Below the pieces are notes generated by a model that made no database searches, was not told the DNA's origin, and was given only the letters and a program-made list of their open reading frames with translations. A stretch of DNA of 36,866 bases, taken from positions 1 through 36,866 of the forward strand of contig JAUYIQ010000059.1 of assembly GCA_030688205.1 (NCBI GenBank), written 5' to 3'. Shown piece by piece: positions 27,990-35,945 of the stretch (its first letter is position 1; the number at the start of each line of letters is the position of its first letter). This stretch comes from Candidatus Curtissbacteria bacterium. Lineage in GTDB: Bacteria > Patescibacteriota > Microgenomatia > Curtissbacterales > GWA2-41-24. A program made the position numbers and the translations under genes.

Positions 27990-28007
27990 GTGATAATCTT
28001 ATCATTA

Positions 28008-29099
28008 ATGTTTTTGAAAAACTTAGAGCTCTCCAGTCCGTTTTTTGGTCATCTTTTTTATTTCACCCGCGATTTCTCAATGTATTTAATTCTGGTTGTG
28101 GTTTCTTTTGTATTTTTGATTTATTCAGCATTCAAAATACAAAAGCAAAAAATTTCTGAAAAAAGAAAAAAAATTCTAACGGCCTTTGCGTTTACAATTT
28201 TCGCAATTATTTTTACATTCACCGCCTTTGAATCTTACTTTCGATATAGATATGACGTTTCCGACGGTCTCGGATTTTTAAAAGTTAGCAAAAAATGGGA
28301 TGCAAGACATGTTGTTTTAAACAATGAATTTTCAAGAGATAGAAATTTTGAACAGGAAAAACAAGAAGGAGTAACAAGAATCGGTGTTCTGGGTGATTCA
28401 ATTGCCGCGGGCGGCGGAATCGAAAACATCACAAATCGATTTTCAAATATTCTGGAGGCGAAATTAAGAGAAACCGGCAAAAAAGTCGAAGTTTACAACT
28501 TAGGCAGACCCGGTTATGACACAAGTTCGGAAATTTTAGTCTACGACGAAATGAAACAATACAACTTCGATATTATAGTTTGGGAATATTTTGTAAATGA
28601 TGTACAACCGGGTTTTAAAAGTTCAGGCACGCCAATTATAGAAAATAGTAGCAAAAAAAGTAAGCTTGTCGCCTTTATTTCCGATCGCTCATACTTTTTT
28701 GATTTCATGTACTGGCGGCTTTCATCAAAATATCAAAAAACATTCCAGGCGCTTAGAATTGCAGACATTGCTCAATATAAGAATGAACCGGTATTGAATC
28801 AACATTATCAGGATATAAAAACACTTTTGGAAAAAATGAAGGAGCAAAACTCGAAAGTTGTAGTTATTATGTTCCCCTCCAATATATTGCTAGGGCCCGA
28901 CTACCCAACATATATTCATGAGATGATGGGTAAATACTTCAGAGATAATGGTGCCCAGTTTTATGATTTATTACAGGATCTGAAAGACAAAGACGGAAAA
29001 ACACTAATAGCCAGCAAATTTGATCCTCATCCTAATGAAATCGTTCACGAAATTGCAGGCGAAAAACTCTACGAGTTGCTACTGCCCACGATTAAGTAA
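28008..29099 (+). CDS. SGNH/GDSL hydrolase family protein with N-terminal TM segments
   Basis: IGVLGDSIAAGGGI (block I), YNLGRPGYDT, EYFVNDV, C-terminal DPHPN (catalytic D-x2-H-like). ATG 28008 is preferred over 27945. Confidence 0.85.
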   Translation: MFLKNLELSSPFFGHLFYFTRDFSMYLILVVVSFVFLIYSAFKIQKQKISEKRKKILTAFAFTIFAIIFTFTAFESYFRYRYDVSDGLGFLKVSKKWDARHVVLNNEFSRDRNFEQEKQEGVTRIGVLGDSIAAGGGIENITNRFSNILEAKLRETGKKVEVYNLGRPGYDTSSEILVYDEMKQYNFDIIVWEYFVNDVQPGFKSSGTPIIENSSKKSKLVAFISDRSYFFDFMYWRLSSKYQKTFQALRIADIAQYKNEPVLNQHYQDIKTLLEKMKEQNSKVVVIMFPSNILLGPDYPTYIHEMMGKYFRDNGAQFYDLLQDLKDKDGKTLIASKFDPHPNEIVHEIAGEKLYELLLPTIK

Positions 29100-29507
29100 T
29101 TACTTGCGGGGAACTGTTTTGTAAACAGCCCACTGGCCTAAAGTTAAAAGCCCTCCCACTAAAACGGCATAAAGGACACTGGAAATACCCATGCCCAGAA
29201 CTGAAGCGAATAATTTAAGAACCCAAACGATAACTACATTCACAACAAAATATATAAGGCCGTTCAGGTTTTCCTCTTTTAGCTTCAGTGACTTTAAACT
29301 TCTCTTAATGTTGCTTTTGGCGATAATTGGCTCAACAATATATGTTAAGAGGACAACGATAAGCCCCACCACAACAGCAGCAAACGGTCCACTTATATCT
29401 TTATTGCCTAAAACTACGTTTCCTTTGAAAATAGCAGCTGCAACAACAAGAACAAATGCATTTGCTACCCAGTACCCCAAGAAGCCTACTAACTTTCTCT
29501 GTTCCAC
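29100..29507 (-). CDS. Small polytopic membrane protein
   Basis: Four hydrophobic helices; GGGGGTGAT SD-like sequence upstream of a GTG start. Confidence 0.7.
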   Translation of the reverse strand: MEQRKLVGFLGYWVANAFVLVVAAAIFKGNVVLGNKDISGPFAAVVVGLIVVLLTYIVEPIIAKSNIKRSLKSLKLKEENLNGLIYFVVNVVIVWVLKLFASVLGMGISSVLYAVLVGGLLTLGQWAVYKTVPRK

Positions 29508-29573
29508 AAAATCACCCCCTCTAAGGCTAGAATAGACCCAGAAACATACTTAGTCAATGGGATCATAGCTTGT

Positions 29574-29602
29574 TTGACTTTAACAATAGATTCAGATAAG
29601 CT
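29574..29602 (+). promoter_or_regulatory. Promoter TTGACT-N17-TAAGCT
   Basis: -10 hexamer ends 8 nt before ATG 29611. Confidence 0.6.
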
Positions 29603-29610
29603 AGTGCTAG

Positions 29611-29913
29611 ATGGTCTCCCAAGATCAAGTTTTAGATAAACTTCGAGAATGCATTGATCCCGAGCTTGGAATAAATATCATAGATTTAGGCTTGGTTTAC
29701 AGCATAGACATCGAAAGTGCCAGAATCAATGTTTTAATGACCTTGACTACTCCGGGTTGCCCCCTGGATTCCTACTTTGTTCAGGACATTACTTCAAAGC
29801 TCAAAAAACTTAAAGGTATATCTGATGTTTCAATAGAACTCACATTCGAACCGCCCTGGACTCCCATTAAAATGTCTCAGGAGTCAAAAGACCTCCTCGG
29901 TTTCGTCAATTAA
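29611..29913 (+). CDS. MIP18/DUF59 (SufT/PaaD-like) iron-sulfur assembly protein
   Basis: LRECIDPELGINIIDLGLVYSIDIE...MTLTTPGCPLDSYF...ELTFEPPWTPIKMS. Confidence 0.93.
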   Translation: MVSQDQVLDKLRECIDPELGINIIDLGLVYSIDIESARINVLMTLTTPGCPLDSYFVQDITSKLKKLKGISDVSIELTFEPPWTPIKMSQESKDLLGFVN

Positions 29914-29987
29914 CTTCACCCTCGTAGGGGTTGAATTCGGGTTTTCTTCGGAGTAGAATATAAAAAGGCTCATATAATTTTTGGGTA

Positions 29988-30042
29988 TTGACAAGGTCTA
30001 TATCTAGTGTCTAATCTGGAATTAGACCACAATATATTGTGC
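29988..30042 (+). promoter_or_regulatory. nrdR-nrdJ promoter with paired NrdR boxes
   Basis: TTGACA at 29988-29993. Box 1 GGTCTATATCTAGTGT (29995-30010) and box 2 CCACAATATATTGTGC (30027-30042) start exactly 32 bp apart. Confidence 0.8.
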
Positions 30043-30131
30043 TTTTGACAAGTTTGTGAAACACAAGTCTGCAGTCAAAAGCGAATTTCAAATAAGGGCA
30101 GTATAAGTAAAAAAAGACTGATATTGAACAA

Positions 30132-30620
30132 GTGATTTGTCCGTTTTGTTCTAATGATTTTTCGCGGGTTATAGATAAACGTGAAGGTGACGGTGGCAAG
30201 ACTACCAGACGTAGACGAGAGTGCCAAAAATGTAGTCGCCGATTCACAACTTTTGAAAGAGTCGAAACGCTTGATCTTCTAATAATCAAAAAAGAAGGGA
30301 AAAGAGAACCTTTCGACCGAATAAAGCTAAGAAGCGGTATAATCAAAGCTTGCGAAAAAAGGCCTGTTTCAGCAGGAGAAATTGAAAGAATTCTGGATGA
30401 GATTGAAGCTGAGCTTAGGAAAAACGCAACAAAAGAAATTTCGAGCAAGAAAATAGGCGATTTAGTTATTAAAAAACTTAAAAAATTAGACGAGGTTGCC
30501 TATATTCGTTTTGCTTCCGTATATAGACAATTTACCGATTTGGCAGATTTTGAAAAAGAACTGTCAAAACTATCAAAAGAACTAAAAACAAAAAATGAAA
30601 ATCAACGGCCGCGAAATTAA
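30132..30620 (+). CDS. nrdR: Transcriptional repressor NrdR
   Basis: GTG start; MICPFCSNDFSRVIDKREGDGGKTTRRRRECQKCSRRFTTFERVE and an ATP-cone domain. Confidence 0.97.
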   Translation: MICPFCSNDFSRVIDKREGDGGKTTRRRRECQKCSRRFTTFERVETLDLLIIKKEGKREPFDRIKLRSGIIKACEKRPVSAGEIERILDEIEAELRKNATKEISSKKIGDLVIKKLKKLDEVAYIRFASVYRQFTDLADFEKELSKLSKELKTKNENQRPRN

Positions 30621-33354
30621 AGTAAACACAAGAGATAAAGTTCGCCAAAAGGCGAGAGAACTTGGCAGGAAAATTCCGGCTCCACCCCCGGATCTTATAG
30701 AACCCACCCTAAGCGAGAACGCAGCCTACATTGCCAAAACCCGCTATGCATTCCGTAACGAAAAGGGTGAACCCACGGAAAGCCCGAAAGACATGTTCTG
30801 GAGAATTGCTTATTACATTTCGGCAGCAGACACGATCTACCAAAAAACCAAAAAATCTCATATGGCATCTGCCCGCGAGTTTTACAAACTTATGGCAGCC
30901 CAGAAATTTATCCCAAACACACCGACAATGGTTAACTCTGCAAAAGTCGGCCAATCTCTTTCCGCATGTTTCGTGCTGCCGGTAGAAGATGATATGCAGT
31001 CAATTCTAAAAACAATGTCCAATATGGCAATGATTCACAAGATGGCAGGCGGTACAGGATTTTCATTCTCCAGGCTTAGACCAAAAGACGACATCATTGG
31101 AACCAGCAAAGGTAAGTCGACAGGACCGGTTGCCTTCATGCAGGCATACAACGATGTCTGCAGCCAGATCAGGCAAGGCGGAGTAAGAAGGGGAGCCAAT
31201 ATGGGAATTCTTCACTACACACACCCGGACGTTTTGCGTTTTGCAGTCCACAAGATAGATGAATTTTCACTAACCAATTTCAACATCTCCGTAACAGTTA
31301 CGGAAGACTTTATGGAAAAAGTAAAAGACGATGCCCAGTTCGTAGAGGGAGAAATGAATGTAGATCAAATCATCGAAGAAATCAAAGAAGCATATGCAAT
31401 CCGCGACCTGGATCTCAAAAGTGTCAGAGTAGAAGAAGGAGTTCAGAAGCTATATGAACTTTGCCGCGCAACCCACCAAGGCGAAGGTTACGATCTTGTT
31501 AATCCTCATACACAAAAAGCCACAGACAAACTTAACGCCAAAAAAGTTTTCGATCTGATTACAAAACTTGCATGGCAATATGGTGATCCCGGGATGATTT
31601 TGATAGACAGAGTTAACAACTCCCGCGCAAATCCGACACCAAAAGTTGGTTTAATCGAAGCAACAAATCCTTGTGCCGAACAACCCCTTCTTCCTTACGA
31701 TGCTTGTACTCTGGGTTCAATAAATCTCTCAAAGTTTGTTTACCCTGAGCAAAGTCGAAGGGTCGAAGAAAACATAGAAAAAAGCTTGGAGGCAGTCAAT
31801 TGGACAGAATTAAAAGAGGCAGTTCACACGGCTATTCACTTTTTAGACAACGTTCTGGATATGAACGAATATCCGGTCAAAGAAATCGACGAAATGACTT
31901 CCATGATCAGAAGAGTTGGTCTTGGAGTCATGGGGTGGGCAGACATGCTAATGAAGTTGGAAATAGGCTACAACACGCAAGCAGGTTTTGAACTTGCAGA
32001 AAAAGTCATGCAGTTTGTGCAAAAAGAATCGGATAACGCAAGCTGTGATCTTGCAAAAACAAGAGGTGTCTTCCCTGCCTTTAAGGGTTCAATTTACGAT
32101 AAGCCAAATAGCATCAAACCCAGAAATGGTGCCAGAACAACGATTGCGCCAACAGGAACAATATCACTGCTTGCTGATTGTTCCAGCGGCATCGAACCAC
32201 ACTTTGCGCTAACTTATGCCAAAAACACCATCGAGGGCAAAAGACTTTTTACCACAAACTCCTACTTACTGGAGGCTTTGGAAAAAAGAGATTTGGAAAA
32301 TGATGACTTACTGGCAAAAGTAGAGGAAAACAAAGGTTCTGTGCAGGAACTTTCCGAAATTCCCCAAGACATGCAAAAAACCTTTGTTGTTGCCGGCGAT
32401 ATTGCTCCAAAAGACCATGTTCGAATGGCTGCTGCTTTCCAGAAATACACCGATAACGGGATTTCAAAAACCATCAACTTCCCCAATAAAGCCACTGTCA
32501 ACGATGTTCGTGAAGCATATTGGTTAAGTTATGAACTTGGCTGCAATATGATAACCATTTACAGAGATGGTTCCCGTGTCAAACAAGTTCTCGAAGTTGA
32601 GAAAGGAAAATCTTACTACGATCAACTGGCGGGTAAACGCATTGATGTTCCCCACAAACGACCGACCCCGACAGAGGCATGGGGAATGCGCGTTCGTAAA
32701 AAAGCGGATGTTGGCCACGTTTACACCTCCGTATTCCGGGATGCAGACGGCTCCCCTGTAGAAGTTTTTGTAACAATTGGTAAAACCGGCGGCTATGTCG
32801 CAGGCGCTGCAGAAGTCACCGGAAGACTGGCATCGCGCGCTTTGAAATATGGCGCAAGTCTTGATGAAGTAGCATCGGATCTCATAGGAATCTCATGTGG
32901 TACGCCTTACGGTCTTGGTCCCGAAAGCGTTCTCTCGGCATTCGATGCAGTCGGCAAGTCGCTGATAGAAATTGCCAATGCAAAACAACTCCAACTGCCA
33001 ATTGGAGTGGAAGCTAACCAAACAGTGGAAGAGATGATCCCACAACAACAAAACTTAATTCCCACCAGTCCACCGGCTCCGGCCAATGGACACACAAACG
33101 GCAACGGTCACACCAACGGCAATGGTGCCGGCCATAAACTTGCTTCTTCAAATGGCAACGGTGTAAATTTCCAAATGTCTATTCCCAAAACAGGGGTTAT
33201 GTCCATAGACCCGCTCTTGCTGGCTAGAGCTCAAGAAGAAAAAATAATCGAGAATAAATTTACTGCATGCCCTGATTGTTCCAGTCCGGTTGTTTATAAA
33301 GAAGGCTGCCGTTCCTGCGTTAACCCAACCTGCGGTTGGAGTAAATGCAGCTAG
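30595..33354 (+). CDS. nrdJ: Adenosylcobalamin-dependent (class II) ribonucleoside-diphosphate reductase
   Basis: NTPTMVNSAKVGQSLSACFVLPVEDDM, GGTGFSFSRLRP, NPCAEQPLLPYDACTLGSINLS, APTGTISLLADCSSGIEPHFA, C-terminal zinc-ribbon ACPDCSS...CVNPTCGWSKCS. Confidence 0.96.
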   Translation: MKINGREIKVNTRDKVRQKARELGRKIPAPPPDLIEPTLSENAAYIAKTRYAFRNEKGEPTESPKDMFWRIAYYISAADTIYQKTKKSHMASAREFYKLMAAQKFIPNTPTMVNSAKVGQSLSACFVLPVEDDMQSILKTMSNMAMIHKMAGGTGFSFSRLRPKDDIIGTSKGKSTGPVAFMQAYNDVCSQIRQGGVRRGANMGILHYTHPDVLRFAVHKIDEFSLTNFNISVTVTEDFMEKVKDDAQFVEGEMNVDQIIEEIKEAYAIRDLDLKSVRVEEGVQKLYELCRATHQGEGYDLVNPHTQKATDKLNAKKVFDLITKLAWQYGDPGMILIDRVNNSRANPTPKVGLIEATNPCAEQPLLPYDACTLGSINLSKFVYPEQSRRVEENIEKSLEAVNWTELKEAVHTAIHFLDNVLDMNEYPVKEIDEMTSMIRRVGLGVMGWADMLMKLEIGYNTQAGFELAEKVMQFVQKESDNASCDLAKTRGVFPAFKGSIYDKPNSIKPRNGARTTIAPTGTISLLADCSSGIEPHFALTYAKNTIEGKRLFTTNSYLLEALEKRDLENDDLLAKVEENKGSVQELSEIPQDMQKTFVVAGDIAPKDHVRMAAAFQKYTDNGISKTINFPNKATVNDVREAYWLSYELGCNMITIYRDGSRVKQVLEVEKGKSYYDQLAGKRIDVPHKRPTPTEAWGMRVRKKADVGHVYTSVFRDADGSPVEVFVTIGKTGGYVAGAAEVTGRLASRALKYGASLDEVASDLIGISCGTPYGLGPESVLSAFDAVGKSLIEIANAKQLQLPIGVEANQTVEEMIPQQQNLIPTSPPAPANGHTNGNGHTNGNGAGHKLASSNGNGVNFQMSIPKTGVMSIDPLLLARAQEEKIIENKFTACPDCSSPVVYKEGCRSCVNPTCGWSKCS
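31743..31762. repeat. Palindromic repeat-like segment CCCTGAGCAAAGTCGAAGGG inside nrdJ
   Basis: Translates as PEQSRRV in frame. CCCT/AGGG ends; same form as the widespread CCCTGAGCgAAGTCGAAGGG repeat class. Confidence 0.65.
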
Positions 33355-33374
33355 ATCTTATATAATTTCCCTCA

Positions 33375-34052
33375 ATGAGAATAAATAAGTTTTTGGCACA
33401 TGCCGGTGTGGCTTCGCGTCGCAAAGTTGACGAGTTGATTGAAGCAGGCAAAGTCACGGTTAACGCTAAAAGGGCAACACTCGGCCAACAAATAGATCCC
33501 CAAAAAGATGAAATAAAAGTAAATGGCAAACAAATCAAATCTGAAGAAGAATTTGAATACATTATTTTAAATAAACTCAAAAAAGAAACAGTTTTGGAGC
33601 AAGTCAAAACCAAATCGCGCATATACCCGGTAGGAAGACTTGACAAAGAATCGACAGGTCTTATTTTGTTAACTAACGACGGTGAGCTTACAAATCGCCT
33701 AACTCATCCCAGATACCACGTCGAAAAAGTTTACGAAGTTGTCTACCTGGGAAAAGTTGCCGATACGACCATAGGGAGAATAGAAAAGGGGATAGAGCTG
33801 GAAGAAGGCAGAAAAAAAGAAGCGAGAGTAAAAACGTTATCGTCAAATGATCACAAAACAGTTTTAGAAATAACACTTTACGAAGGAAGAAAAAGACAAA
33901 TCAGGAGATTGGCCGAAAAACTTCATCTGCATATTATCGCGCTAAAACGTATTACCATCGGCCCCATAAATTTAGAAGGTCTCGAGTCAGGAAAATTCAG
34001 AAAACTTTCACCTGAGGAAATTTCTGCGTTAAAAAAATCAGCAGGTATTTAA
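33375..34052 (+). CDS. RsuA/RluB-type pseudouridine synthase
   Basis: S4 domain MRINKFLAHAGVASRRKVDELIEAGKVTVN; YPVGRLDKESTGLILLTNDGELTNRLTHPRYHVEKVYEV; EGRKRQIRRL. Confidence 0.96.
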   Translation: MRINKFLAHAGVASRRKVDELIEAGKVTVNAKRATLGQQIDPQKDEIKVNGKQIKSEEEFEYIILNKLKKETVLEQVKTKSRIYPVGRLDKESTGLILLTNDGELTNRLTHPRYHVEKVYEVVYLGKVADTTIGRIEKGIELEEGRKKEARVKTLSSNDHKTVLEITLYEGRKRQIRRLAEKLHLHIIALKRITIGPINLEGLESGKFRKLSPEEISALKKSAGI

Positions 34053-34669
34053 CCTCGCCCCTTCCAAATAACTTCTTTATCACCATCTATCATGTTTGCA
34101 TACCTTGCCAGCATAAAAAACCAATCGGACAAACGATTTATATAGATAATGTCGTTTTTGCTGATTTTCTCCATTCCCGCCAAAGCAACAACAGCCCGTT
34201 CTGCACGACGTGCAACTGTTCTTGCCAAATGCAAATGAGAACCAATTACATTTCCTCCTGGCAAAATAAAATTCCTAAGCTGTGGAAGTTTAGAACTCCA
34301 AAAATCAATCTCTTTCTCCAATCTTTTAATATTTTTGGAATCGACTCGTGGAATTATTACCTTCATACTGTTCGGAGTAGCAAGTCCCGCTCCAAGCGCA
34401 AAAAGTTCTACCTGAACCCTCAAAAGTTTTTCTGCGATTTCATCATAATCACTTGTCATTCTGGGGAGCGGAGCGACTCCAGAATCGATTCTGGACAAGC
34501 CAGAATGACGGTTTATGTCTGCTAAAACAACACCAATTAGCGAATTTAACTCATCAATGGTTCCATAAGCATTAATCCTCGCCGAATTTTTATCGACCCT
34601 TTCGCCTCCAAAAAGAGAAGTAGTGCCACTGTCACCGGTTTTGGTATATATCTTAATCCTCTTTGCCAC
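34049..34669 (-). CDS. PduO-type ATP:cob(I)alamin adenosyltransferase
   Basis: KIYTKTGDSGTTSLFGGERVDKNSARINAYGTIDELNSLIG...FILPGGNVIGSHLHLARTVARRAERAVVAL...YINRLSDWFFMLARY. GTG 34669 is preferred because the upstream extension is promoter-like TACAAT. Confidence 0.95.
   Translation of the reverse strand: MAKRIKIYTKTGDSGTTSLFGGERVDKNSARINAYGTIDELNSLIGVVLADINRHSGLSRIDSGVAPLPRMTSDYDEIAEKLLRVQVELFALGAGLATPNSMKVIIPRVDSKNIKRLEKEIDFWSSKLPQLRNFILPGGNVIGSHLHLARTVARRAERAVVALAGMEKISKNDIIYINRLSDWFFMLARYANMIDGDKEVIWKGRG
34455..34509. repeat. Palindromic element inside the cobalamin adenosyltransferase gene
   Basis: GTCATTCTGG...CCAGAATGAC perfect 10-bp outer arms; internal perfect palindrome CCAGAATCGATTCTGG; encodes HSGLSRIDSGVAPLPRMT. 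Confidence 0.8.
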
Positions 34670-34702
34670 GGCCGAATTGTACAATAAATTATTGACGATT
34701 TC

Positions 34703-35176
34703 CTAAAAACTTTTCTCGAGGCGTTGTGTATCACCTAGCGTTTCGTATGAAGAAACTGTTATCTGGTGATTCCACACAGGCGGGTCTCCAAACTCACCCG
34801 CGCGCTTAGATTCAAAAAAACCGCAAATAACGGTGCGTACATACCTGTTATCCGAACCGGGATACTGGTTGATGATTTCACCCTCTGTCCTAATCCATGC
34901 CGAACGTGTGAACTGATCGTCTGAAAGACTCACTTTAAGTATCGAAAGTTTATCTGTCTTAACAAAATATCCTTCAGTACATACGTTCTTTTCGTTGCGG
35001 ACATTTCCGTATGACAAAAGTTCAATAAGATCTATCTTTTTATATTCCGCTTTTCCGAAAAACTGTCCGTACCTGGATAAATTTATGAGGGAGTACAAAG
35101 AAACCCCCACAAGAGCTATCACAAGCAGCAATTCTACGGCGAGTTTACCGTGATAGAATGACAAAGCACGTCTCAT
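34703..35176 (-). CDS. Hypothetical protein with N-terminal TM
   Basis: AVELLLVIALVGVSLYSLINL TM, then a soluble beta-rich domain. Confidence 0.65.
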   Translation of the reverse strand: MRRALSFYHGKLAVELLLVIALVGVSLYSLINLSRYGQFFGKAEYKKIDLIELLSYGNVRNEKNVCTEGYFVKTDKLSILKVSLSDDQFTRSAWIRTEGEIINQYPGSDNRYVRTVICGFFESKRAGEFGDPPVWNHQITVSSYETLGDTQRLEKSF

Positions 35177-35182
35177 ACCATA

Positions 35183-35929
35183 ATGTTACCTGAATCTATA
35201 TCCATAGGTCCATTAACCCTCCACTTTTACGGTTTGATAATCGCAATATCAATATATTTAGGCTGGCTTCTTGCAAAAAGGAGAGCTCCTTTCTATAAAA
35301 TTCCCCCGTCACTTCTCGATGAGCCGATTCTTCTTATTCCTCTGCTGTTCTCGATTATTGGCGCAAGACTCTATCACGTTATGGATTATTGGGACGTTTA
35401 CATCCAAGATCTAAAATCTATTATCTATATCTCAAGTGGTGGATTAGGTATCTGGGGTGCTCTTGCCGGCGCTTTTATTGGATTTTGGATAGTTGCAAAA
35501 GTAAAAAAAATTAACCTTTTAGCACTTTTGGATTTATCGGCCCCATCGCTTCTTCTTGGTCAAGCTATAGGTAGAATAGGGAACTATATTAATCAGGAAG
35601 GTTTCGGTCCACCAACAAATTTGTCATGGGGAGTTTACATAAATCCCGAAAATCGCCCGGCCCAGTTTTTGACATCAACACACTTCCACCCGACATTTTT
35701 CTATGAAGCAATCCTCAATCTTCTTTTCTTCTTTTTGATCTTAAAACTGTCAAAAAGAAAAAGACCCGGTCAAGTTTTCGCACTTTACTTAATTTTATAC
35801 TCCACAGGACGCTTCCTCGTTGAATTCTTCCGAATAGATACTGCAACAATAGATAGCTTCAAAATTGCGCAACTACTTTCAGTCATAACAATTCTTGTTG
35901 GAATGAGACTGCTCGTAAAATTTAAATGA
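35183..35929 (+). CDS. lgt: Prolipoprotein diacylglyceryl transferase
   Basis: SIGPLTLHFYGLIIAISIYLGWLLA, SSGGLGIWGALAGAFIGFW, LGQAIGRIGNYINQEGFGPPTNLSWGVYI, HPTFFYEAILNLL, GRFLVEFFR. Confidence 0.97.
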   Translation: MLPESISIGPLTLHFYGLIIAISIYLGWLLAKRRAPFYKIPPSLLDEPILLIPLLFSIIGARLYHVMDYWDVYIQDLKSIIYISSGGLGIWGALAGAFIGFWIVAKVKKINLLALLDLSAPSLLLGQAIGRIGNYINQEGFGPPTNLSWGVYINPENRPAQFLTSTHFHPTFFYEAILNLLFFFLILKLSKRKRPGQVFALYLILYSTGRFLVEFFRIDTATIDSFKIAQLLSVITILVGMRLLVKFK

Positions 35930-35945
35930 TATAATTTCATCAGAA

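Noticed and set aside
30041-30131. Cobalamin riboswitch ahead of nrdR-nrdJ
   Set aside because: A stem-loop is visible, but the leader is short and I do not see the conserved B12-box type sequence.
32249-32776. Several overlapping short ORFs in both strands of nrdJ
   Set aside because: Shadow ORFs of a conserved enzyme.
34669-34684. N-terminal MYNSA extension of the cobalamin adenosyltransferase
   Set aside because: These bases contain TACAAT exactly 6 nt before GTG 34669, so they are better explained as promoter; the protein family starts near this GTG.
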